Shown one piece after another: positions 1 through 4,662 of a DNA stretch of 5,179 bases. This stretch comes from Ignavibacteriales bacterium (GTDB lineage: Bacteria; Bacteroidota; Ignavibacteria; Ignavibacteriales; Melioribacteraceae): contig QYQI01000142.1 in assembly GCA_007280825.1 (NCBI GenBank), positions 1 to 5,179 of the forward strand, read 5' to 3'. The first letter of the stretch is position 1; each line of letters starts with the position of its first letter. The position numbers and the translations under genes were made by a program. The notes under the pieces are model-generated. The model saw only the letters and a list, made by a program, of their open reading frames with translations. It searched no databases and was not told where the DNA came from.

Positions 1-15
1 GTAATAAAGAGTTCT

Positions 16-36
16 AGTAAAAATCCCTTTTTGTCA
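16..36. repeat. Degenerate copy of the AGTAAAAA...TTTTTGTCA intergenic repeat
   Basis: It reads AGTAAAAATCCC followed by TTTTTGTCA. It shares both ends with the two perfect copies at 107-127 and 4443-4463 but has a shorter A run and a CCC centre. The A run and T run can pair, so each copy is a weak hairpin. The function is unknown. Confidence 0.5.
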
Positions 37-106
37 GGAACTATTATCATTTTTTCGAAAAATATTTTTTTAACGAAGAAATGTCTCACTTGTAAGTTAA
101 CATTAC

Positions 107-127
107 AGTAAAAAATCTTTTTGTCAA
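107..127. repeat. Intergenic 21-nt repeat, copy 1 of 2 perfect copies
   Basis: AGTAAAAAATC followed by TTTTTGTCAA is identical over 21 nt to 4443-4463, more than 4.3 kb away and also in non-coding DNA. The centre AAAAATCTTTTT is a hairpin-like dyad. Chance identity of this length in a 5-kb window is very unlikely even in AT-rich DNA. It is probably a dispersed repeat or a recurring regulatory or terminator element; nothing here tells which. Confidence 0.7.
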
Positions 128-186
128 TATATATTTCTTGTGTCAGAAAGATCTCTCGAACGATTTTTTTATCAAAAATTTGAGTA

Positions 187-212
187 AGTTATAATTGAAA
201 TTTGTTATAACT
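187..212. promoter_or_regulatory. 8-bp inverted repeat with a -10-like TATAAT; possible operator/promoter
   Basis: AGTTATAA (187-194) and TTATAACT (205-212) are perfect inverted arms around a 10-nt spacer. The left arm contains an exact TATAAT (190-195), and TTGAGT (180-185) lies 19 nt upstream of the right arm's TTATAA. The geometry suits a dimeric regulator site or a promoter about 45-60 nt before the structured RNA. No consensus -35 sits at 17 nt from TATAAT, and the arms are pure AT apart from one pair, so this is tentative. Confidence 0.3.
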
Positions 213-256
213 ACTGATTTACGAAAGGAGTAACAGGAAAGTTTGTTAAATAATTA

Positions 257-419
257 AACGCAGCTATTGCGTTGTTCTTCATAGAAAACTGACAATTTTT
301 AAACACACAAGAACAGGCAAGAGAGATGCGTCCAGATATGGACGCGCTTTCTTATGTCTTTGTGTGTAGGCATGTCAGTGCCTCTATGAAGGATGTAATG
401 AGAGTTGCGTCCTTTTTTT
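257..419 (+). ncRNA. Candidate structured RNA leader/attenuator or small RNA, unknown family
   Basis: Read as RNA, the segment forms nested helices. A hairpin AACGCA/TGCGTT (257-262/268-273) abuts a closing helix of 11 pairs with two G-U (274-284/384-394). Inside are a 9-pair helix (303-311/359-367, last pair G-U) that encloses hairpin 321-333/340-351 (core GCGTCC/GGACGC, loop AGATAT), and a hairpin 368-373/378-383. The 3' strands at 367/368 and 383/384 are contiguous, as in a stacked three-way junction. A terminator-like hairpin with seven T follows and shares 391-394 with the closing helix, so the two compete. The segment is about half G+C in parts, against a very AT-rich flank. It ends 15 nt before the lipoprotein start, so it may act in cis; an independent sRNA is equally possible. 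It matches no riboswitch class I can recall. Confidence 0.55.
391..419 (+). terminator. Intrinsic terminator-like hairpin with T7 tract
   Basis: GGATGTAA (391-398) pairs with TTGCGTCC (405-412) through eight pairs including two G-U, with loop TGAGAG, followed at once by seven T (413-419). The 5' arm overlaps the 3' strand of the leader's long closing helix (384-394), which is the usual arrangement of terminator versus antiterminator. The strand GCGTCC (407-412) can also pair with GGACGC (340-345). It lies just before the ribosome binding site at 425-428, so termination here would switch off the downstream gene. Confidence 0.55.
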
Positions 420-424
420 ATGTT

Positions 425-428
425 GGAG
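425..428 (+). promoter_or_regulatory. Ribosome binding site deciding the lipoprotein start
   Basis: GGAG sits 5 nt before the ATG at 434. The in-frame ATGs upstream (326, 338, 386, 398) have no comparable site and lie inside the structured RNA element. The same GGAG-type spacing of 5-6 nt is seen before the genes at 2689 and 4663, supporting 434 as the true start. Confidence 0.7.
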
Positions 429-433
429 AGTTT

Positions 434-2545
434 ATGAATATTTTTAAATCTAGTTCGTTAATCTCATCATCTCGTATAATCACATTTCTATTTGCAGTCT
501 TAATTTTATCATGCAAACAAGCACCAACTGATGCACCAGCAATAATAACCCAGATAACAGGTAAGGTGACTGATAAACAAAACAATCAACCGATTGTTGG
601 GGCACAGATAACTTCAAATCCGGTTACCTCATCTGTTGTTACTGGAACTGATGGTAACTATAATATACCGAATGTTACACCTGCACAATACACATTGACT
701 GCTAAGAAAGACGGTTATAATGATAATACGACAACCGTTACTGTAACGGAAGGGAAGACAGTTAATGCCGATATTCAACTTATAAAACTAAGCCCTGAAC
801 TTGAGGTATCTCCGGTTACCCTTGATTTTGGAACAACACAGACTAATTTGACATTTTATATTACTAATAAAAGTAAAGTTGGCACCGTCACATGGACAAT
901 TACATCAAACCAACAATGGCTTACGGTTTCCCCTACAAATGGAACTACTACAACAGAAACCGATCCGATCCAAATTACAGCTTCGAGAAATGGTTTAGCT
1001 TCTGGTAATTACAGTGGACAGATAACTATTACTTCTGATGCTGGCGACAAAACCGTGAATGTTTTGCTGACAAAACCTAATCCTTCTGCACCTCAATTAT
1101 CTATTTCACCTACGACAATAGATTTCGGTTCTTCATTAGCTACTTCTCAAGTTGAATTGAAAAACACCGGAACCGGTGCAATGACATGGACATCCACTAT
1201 GAGTACTGGTTGGATTATTCTTTCATCTACTGGTGGAAATGTAAATGCTGGAGATAAAACTATCTTAAATGTTTCGGTTAATAAAAGTGGCTTGGCAGTA
1301 GGTAATTATAACGGCTCAATTCTATTTAATTCTAATGGTGGTTCGCAAACTTTATCTCTTACAATGATAGTTCCTCAGGGAACATTAACAGCTCCTACTT
1401 TACAATTAAATGGTGAACCGACAACAAATAGCATCTCTATCGGATGGACTAGGAATACTGACGCTCAATTTCAATCGTATAAAATTTATCGGTCAATCAC
1501 ATCAGGAGTTACTGAGAATAGTACTCTTCTTACAACAATTACGACTGCTACTAATAATCTGTATGTAGATAACAATTTACAAGGCGCTACAACATATTAT
1601 TACAGGGTTTTTGTTTATAGCAATTCTGGAATTGGAAGTGGCAGTAATGAACTAAGCGCAACAACTAAGAAAGTTTTAGGTAGCTGGGTCGCCACAAATA
1701 CAATTAGCAGCATTAATGGAGGGGTTACAGTAAATAGTTTATTTCCAATTTCAGAAAATGATGTATGGCTCGCAGCTGATGATGAAATATGGCATTATGA
1801 TGGTAATAGTTGGACTAAATCGTTTACAATGACTTCAACATCAAATCCCTCTAATTCAATCTTCTTTCTGAATAGTAATCTTGGTTGGGCAGTATCTAAC
1901 TACGGTAAAATGTATCAATACAATGGTATTAGTTGGACACAAGTCTTTTCAAGTACTTTTAGTATAAACGATCTTTATGACATAATCGCTTTTTCAGCAA
2001 ACGATATTTGGGTTAGTTCTTACGCAGCGATGTATCATTATTCAAATGGACAATGGACAAAAACCACCTTGAATGCTTCCAATATAATTGATTTGGATTT
2101 TATTGATTCAAATAATATTTGGGCTTTAGACTCAAACGGAAAAGTGTTTAAATACAATGGAGTTGGCTGGGCTTTAATTCAATCCTTGAATACATATAAT
2201 CTTAGACAGTTGAAAACAATTAGTAATACTGATGTATGGGTTGCAACTTCTTATGGCAGTTATCCCACTTACAGTGGTTTATGGCATTATGATGGTTCTA
2301 GTTTTATTTCCAACTATAAACTTCAAACGGGAATGTATTACGAAGGCAGATACACAATAGATTTTACATCTTCAAATGAAGGTTGGAGTTCTTTAAGCTC
2401 AGGAAAATTATCTTACTTTAATGGAACAAGCTGGCAGGATGTAACGACTCCAGTATCTAATACAATTTATTGTATCCGCTTTTTAACGAACAAAAAAGGT
2501 TGGGCAGTAAGCTCTACTGGCGAAATACTTCGATACAGTGAATAA
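434..2545 (+). CDS. Large modular surface lipoprotein: CarboxypepD_reg, two BACON-like, Fn3 and beta-propeller-like repeats
   Basis: From the ATG at 434 the protein has 703 residues. Residues 1-26 are a lipoprotein signal peptide ending ILSC, so Cys27 should be lipidated. Domains in order: carboxypeptidase-regulatory-like beta-sandwich (about 40-117, GKVTD...PIVGAQI...TDGNYNI); two BACON-like/Ig-like domains (about 121-213 and 219-313, each with SP-T-DFG, a central Trp and GL-GNY-G); an Fn3 domain (about 317-414, SYKIYRS...YYYRV); and seven repeats with a key Trp at 445, 485, 526, 563, 602, 651 and 690, most followed by Y-x-G-x-W-like ends, probably a seven-bladed propeller. No type IX C-terminal sorting domain is seen. 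The role is inferred: envelope-anchored adhesion, carbohydrate or protein binding, with no catalytic motif. The start at 434 is chosen for its Shine-Dalgarno site and signal peptide; starting at 326 would bury the signal peptide behind 36 residues. Confidence 0.9.
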   Translation: MNIFKSSSLISSSRIITFLFAVLILSCKQAPTDAPAIITQITGKVTDKQNNQPIVGAQITSNPVTSSVVTGTDGNYNIPNVTPAQYTLTAKKDGYNDNTTTVTVTEGKTVNADIQLIKLSPELEVSPVTLDFGTTQTNLTFYITNKSKVGTVTWTITSNQQWLTVSPTNGTTTTETDPIQITASRNGLASGNYSGQITITSDAGDKTVNVLLTKPNPSAPQLSISPTTIDFGSSLATSQVELKNTGTGAMTWTSTMSTGWIILSSTGGNVNAGDKTILNVSVNKSGLAVGNYNGSILFNSNGGSQTLSLTMIVPQGTLTAPTLQLNGEPTTNSISIGWTRNTDAQFQSYKIYRSITSGVTENSTLLTTITTATNNLYVDNNLQGATTYYYRVFVYSNSGIGSGSNELSATTKKVLGSWVATNTISSINGGVTVNSLFPISENDVWLAADDEIWHYDGNSWTKSFTMTSTSNPSNSIFFLNSNLGWAVSNYGKMYQYNGISWTQVFSSTFSINDLYDIIAFSANDIWVSSYAAMYHYSNGQWTKTTLNASNIIDLDFIDSNNIWALDSNGKVFKYNGVGWALIQSLNTYNLRQLKTISNTDVWVATSYGSYPTYSGLWHYDGSSFISNYKLQTGMYYEGRYTIDFTSSNEGWSSLSSGKLSYFNGTSWQDVTTPVSNTIYCIRFLTNKKGWAVSSTGEILRYSE

Positions 2546-2688
2546 ATGAATATTTCAAAATAAATAAAATGGCGCGATTGCATAGTTCAACATACATAAA
2601 CAGAAAATATTCAGTTTGCGAATCTGTTGCCTTCAATCGGTGTTCAATTGCAAATTTGAAATAACTCAAATCCTAATGGAGGTACTAA
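2546..2688. other. Intergenic spacer with weak inverted repeats
   Basis: No gene is seen. TGAATATTT (2547-2555) is the inverse of AAATATTCA (2605-2613), and CGATTG (2575-2580) is the inverse of CAATCG (2634-2639). The two pairings interlock, so they cannot form one simple nested hairpin. Neither is followed by a T run, so no terminator is called for the upstream lipoprotein gene. The promoter of the downstream operon may lie here, but no clear -35/-10 or Bacteroidota -33/-7 pair could be picked out. Confidence 0.4.
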
Positions 2689-3282
2689 ATGAAAAACTTA
2701 TTTTTGTTCTTTTTATTTGTTGTTTTTGTGTTTGGTTGCAGCGCACTTAAAGAAGTAGGAAGTGAGACAGTTATAGAAAAAAGTGGTTCAACACCAATCT
2801 GGTCAAGTAAACCTAGTAGTGAAGAAGGTGAATTTATTTTTATTACTGGTGAAATGACAAAAGCAAAAGATCGTTCTTTTGGAATGAACCAAGCTTACGC
2901 TGACGGATTGAGTAAATTAATGAATACCATGCAGAATAATGTTCGTACTCAATCATCTCAAGCATTGCGTGGTGCTAACCTTGACACAGAAGATATTGGT
3001 AGATTCAGTGAATTTGCAGTAGCCTGGATCAGCGAAACAAAAACGATCAGTGGAGTGCAAAACCCCGAAACATATTGGGAAAAGGTTGAGACTAAGACTG
3101 AAACAGGAGTAAGTTATAATTACAACTGCTATTCACAATTGAAAATTTCAAAGAAAGATTATAATCGTTCAATAGAAGGTGCATATGAAAATATGAAGAA
3201 GAAAGCACGGGAATTGAACAATAAGAAAGCTGAGGAGACTGCGAACAAACTTATTGACGATTTGAAAAAGACTATTGAATAA
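2689..3282 (+). CDS. LPP20-family-type lipoprotein
   Basis: This 197-residue protein starts with a short hydrophobic signal peptide ending VFGC, so Cys17 is the likely lipidated residue. The mature part resembles LPP20-type periplasmic/outer-membrane proteins: P-x-W-x-x-K-P near 36-42, a beta strand FIFITGE around 49-55, then an Ala-rich helix (QAYADGLSKL, 68-77) and a later strand pair around 128-152 (ETYW...YNYNCYSQLKISK). Residues about 164-196 form a highly charged Lys/Glu helix, possibly a coiled coil. GGAGGT lies 5 nt before the ATG, the strongest ribosome site in the window. The next gene begins 5 nt after the stop and carries a related domain, so the two are almost certainly one operon. 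The molecular role of the family is poorly defined; an envelope-structural or assembly role is inferred. The call rests on motif pattern, not a profile search. Confidence 0.8.
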   Translation: MKNLFLFFLFVVFVFGCSALKEVGSETVIEKSGSTPIWSSKPSSEEGEFIFITGEMTKAKDRSFGMNQAYADGLSKLMNTMQNNVRTQSSQALRGANLDTEDIGRFSEFAVAWISETKTISGVQNPETYWEKVETKTETGVSYNYNCYSQLKISKKDYNRSIEGAYENMKKKARELNNKKAEETANKLIDDLKKTIE

Positions 3283-3287
3283 ATACT

Positions 3288-4082
3288 ATGAGAAAAATAT
3301 ACTTTCTTTTTTTATTCTGTCTTTCCTCGATTGTTATTTATTCACAACCGGAATGGGTTTCCAAAACTCCTTCCGGTTATTTAAATGATTACTTTGTTGG
3401 TAAAGGCACTAGCAATACTTCTAAAACGGAAGCAGCTCGAATGGCCTTTGAAGACGCGGTTATTTCTATAATGCGTAATAACACTATTGTTGTTGATTAT
3501 TCTATGAATAACAAAATTTATTCAACACAAACCAGCGTTGATGATAACACAAGAATGGAAGTTGTTAGAAAAGCTGCCGAAGAATTAAAGATAGATGGAA
3601 ATTCAAAAACAATGAAAGGGCTCAAAGAAGTTGAAACCTATTATGAGTCCAACAGCAATTCTTATGTTGCGTGGGTTTTAGTAAATCTTCCAAAGAAGTT
3701 GCCAATTTCCCCACCTTCTTCCTTTTCTCCTGTATGGAGATCGTTATTGCTACCTGGTTGGGGTCAGTTGTATAAAGAGGAAACATTCAAAGGTCTTTCT
3801 TTTATGGTTCTAAGTTTGGGTGGTATAGCTGGAGGATTTGTGTTCAATCAGCTAAGTCAAGATGCAACAAACAAAGCGAACAGTTCCCGAACACAAGTAA
3901 GCAGAGATTTTTATAATCAGCAGACAAAAGACTACGATACCTATAGCAAAATAAGTTTCATAACTGCGGGAATTATTTATTTGTGGAGTTTGATTGATGC
4001 AATTGCTGTTAGGCAAGATAATTTATTTGTTCTTATTGATTTGAAAAATGATTGGCAAATATGCTATCGGTATAATTTTTAA
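3288..4082 (+). CDS. Secreted/membrane protein: LPP20-like N-domain fused to DUF5683-type C-domain
   Basis: The protein has 264 residues. Residues 1-19 form a signal peptide ending IYS with Gln20 next, the S|Q cut common in Bacteroidota. Residues about 21-135 repeat the pattern of the preceding lipoprotein: P-x-W-x-S-K (21-26), YFVGKG (35-40), an Ala-rich helix (48-62) and GLKEVETYY plus a strand (111-132). After a Pro/Ser linker (138-148), W150-R-S-L-L-L-P-G-W-G-Q-L-Y162 is the signature of DUF5683-type domains, with hydrophobic segments at about 168-187 and 221-240 separated by a polar loop. No Shine-Dalgarno site is visible in the 5-nt gap after the upstream stop, so translational coupling is likely. 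No function is established; an envelope protein partnering the upstream lipoprotein is the inference. No terminator is evident after the stop. Confidence 0.8.
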   Translation: MRKIYFLFLFCLSSIVIYSQPEWVSKTPSGYLNDYFVGKGTSNTSKTEAARMAFEDAVISIMRNNTIVVDYSMNNKIYSTQTSVDDNTRMEVVRKAAEELKIDGNSKTMKGLKEVETYYESNSNSYVAWVLVNLPKKLPISPPSSFSPVWRSLLLPGWGQLYKEETFKGLSFMVLSLGGIAGGFVFNQLSQDATNKANSSRTQVSRDFYNQQTKDYDTYSKISFITAGIIYLWSLIDAIAVRQDNLFVLIDLKNDWQICYRYNF

Positions 4083-4121
4083 GTTGCATTTGTGCATGTC
4101 TTCAAACGGTTCCGGACAAAA

Positions 4122-4254
4122 GTTATAATTTTACAACAAATCTATAGCAACTGGTGAGAATGAAGAAAATGTTCTGATTATGTCATACACAACATGTTAG
4201 TTTTAAAAGCCAACTATACGAAATCAATTTGCAATCTTTCTCAAAAATTATAAC
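4122..4254. repeat. 11-bp inverted repeat pair spanning 133 bases
   Basis: GTTATAATTTT (4122-4132) is the exact inverse of AAAATTATAAC (4244-4254). The arms bound 133 bases with no ORF. The size and layout resemble a MITE-like remnant, but no flanking target-site duplication was found and the arms are AT-only apart from one pair, so chance is a real alternative. Confidence 0.25.
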
Positions 4255-4299
4255 CGCTAAAATACATTAGAAGCATTTTAAACCTTTAAGGAATCTGAG

Positions 4300-4410
4300 A
4301 TGATAAATATGTATGGGTTTACTTGCGTAGTTCATTGTAGCCCTCATACAAGCGAAAATAGGTGCGAAAATAGGTTAGGTGAGGTTAGGAATATTATTTT
4401 TAGTTATTAG
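4300..4410 (+). CDS. Possible 36-residue small protein, unrecognised
   Basis: The ATG at 4300 follows AAGGAA (4288-4293) by 6 nt, and the frame stays open for 36 codons to a TAG at 4408-4410. The product begins MINMYGFTCVVHC and has three Cys and two His (C9, H12, C13, H16, C22), which could bind a metal or form disulfides, and contains an in-frame ENRCENR duplication from the 12-bp DNA tandem repeat. It resembles nothing I know. A short open frame of this size is common by chance, so the ribosome site is the main support. Confidence 0.18.
   Translation: MINMYGFTCVVHCSPHTSENRCENRLGEVRNIIFSY
4352..4390. repeat. 12-bp tandem duplication running into a TAGGT-type pentamer array
   Basis: GCGAAAATAGGT occurs twice head to tail (4352-4363 and 4364-4375). 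From 4371 the sequence has a 5-base period: TAGGT, TAGGT, GAGGT, TAGGA (to 4390). It is G-rich on the plus strand, unlike its AT-rich surroundings. Replication slippage would explain it. Confidence 0.8.
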
Positions 4411-4421
4411 TACATTGAATC

Positions 4422-4441
4422 AGATGCAATCAAATGCGTGA
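4422..4441. repeat. Imperfect 20-bp direct repeat, copy 1
   Basis: AGATGCAATCAAATGCGTGA matches 4508-4527 at 18 of 20 positions. A related AGTACATT (4409-4416) precedes it, as AGTGTATT (4500-4507) precedes copy 2. It is directly followed by the perfect 21-nt repeat copy at 4443. Confidence 0.65.
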
Positions 4442-4442
4442 T

Positions 4443-4463
4443 AGTAAAAAATCTTTTTGTCAA
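4443..4463. repeat. Intergenic 21-nt repeat, copy 2 of 2 perfect copies
   Basis: It is identical to 107-127 (AGTAAAAAATC then TTTTTGTCAA). It lies between the two copies of the 20-bp direct repeat, about 200 nt before the last gene. It may be a dispersed element of this genome; with only three copies in view its role cannot be told. Confidence 0.7.
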
Positions 4464-4507
4464 CGGAAGAAGATGAAAAGTTAAAAACCAGTAGATTTCA
4501 GTGTATT

Positions 4508-4527
4508 AGATGCAAATAAATGCGTGA
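4508..4527. repeat. Imperfect 20-bp direct repeat, copy 2
   Basis: AGATGCAAATAAATGCGTGA differs from 4422-4441 at two adjacent positions. The start-to-start distance is 86 nt. Unlike copy 1 it is followed by an AT-rich stretch and not by the 21-nt repeat. Confidence 0.65.
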
Positions 4528-4550
4528 ATATTATTTATTGATTTTCCAAA

Positions 4551-4565
4551 TCGGTATAATTCCGA
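4551..4565. promoter_or_regulatory. Dyad TCGG-TATAATT-CCGA with an embedded TATAAT; possible promoter/operator
   Basis: TCGG (4551-4554) and CCGA (4562-4565) flank an exact TATAAT (4555-4560), about 100 nt upstream of the last gene. TCGGTATAATT also occurs at 4067-4077 at the end of the preceding gene. A -10 inside an operator dyad is an attractive reading, but no good -35 lies at the usual distance (TTATTT at 4531-4536 is the best, with an 18-nt spacer). Confidence 0.25.
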
Positions 4566-4622
4566 GGAACTAGTTTATTGGTCTTAGGAATTATTGAACG
4601 CTTTTGTTAAATTAATTTATAA

Positions 4623-4642
4623 AAGAGAAATTCTTATCTCTT
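4623..4642 (+). other. Small hairpin in the leader of the C2-domain gene
   Basis: AAGAGA (4623-4628) pairs with TCTCTT (4637-4642) across an 8-nt loop, 10 nt before the GGAG ribosome site (4653-4656). It could stabilise or modulate the mRNA leader. It is short and may be incidental. Confidence 0.3.
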
Positions 4643-4662
4643 GTGAAAAATTGGAGTGGGTT

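Larger units (their letters stand above)
1..256. other. AT-rich non-coding region upstream of the structured leader
   Basis: No convincing gene is visible on either strand here. The stretch is dominated by A and T runs. It holds two copies of a short repeat (16-36 and 107-127), a 12-bp perfect palindrome TTTTTCGAAAAA at 51-62, a small hairpin TTTCT/AGAAA at 134-138/145-149, the dyad TCAAA-AA-TTTGA at 172-183 and an 8-bp inverted repeat at 187-212. A purine-rich AAAGGAG at 224-230 resembles a Shine-Dalgarno sequence but no usable start follows. A promoter for the downstream RNA/lipoprotein unit probably lies here, but I cannot place it securely. Confidence 0.6.
4083..4662. other. 580-base intergenic region rich in short repeats
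   Basis: No substantial gene is visible. The left part has a 6-bp inverted pair AGTTGC/GCAACT (4082-4087/4147-4152) around smaller dyads (TGCA-TTTG-TGCA at 4086-4097), and an 11-bp inverted pair at 4122-4132/4244-4254. The middle has a possible 36-codon ORF (4300-4410), a 12-bp tandem duplication and pentamer repeats (4352-4390). The right part has an imperfect direct repeat (4422-4441/4508-4527), a perfect copy of the 21-nt repeat (4443-4463), and dyads at 4551-4565 and 4623-4642 leading to the last gene. The density of small repeats suggests a recombination-prone or element-derived spacer. Confidence 0.6.

Noticed and set aside
354..389. 11-codon leader peptide (MSLCVGMSVPL) inside the RNA element
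   Set aside because: There is no Shine-Dalgarno sequence and no run of regulatory codons; it lies across helices that explain the sequence better.
257..419. Known riboswitch, retron msr/msd, or integron attC site
   Set aside because: The conserved motifs I know for TPP, cobalamin, SAM, c-di-GMP or fluoride riboswitches were not found, there is no reverse transcriptase or integrase gene in view, and no R'/R'' boxes bracket the structure.
326..433. N-terminal 36-residue extension of the large lipoprotein
   Set aside because: It overlaps the structured RNA and T7 tract, lacks a comparable ribosome site and would displace the lipoprotein signal peptide from the N-terminus.
420..437. 5-codon ORF whose TGA overlaps the ATG at 434
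   Set aside because: No ribosome site precedes the ATG at 420, and GGAG at 425-428 lies inside it; most likely coincidence.
4083..4152. Terminator of the LPP20/DUF5683 operon
   Set aside because: The available dyads (AGTTGC/GCAACT, TGCA-TTTG-TGCA) are short or widely spaced and not followed by a T tract.
4311..4349. GTATGGG/CCCTCATAC hairpin as a terminator
   Set aside because: There is a bulge in the stem, a long loop and no T run after it.
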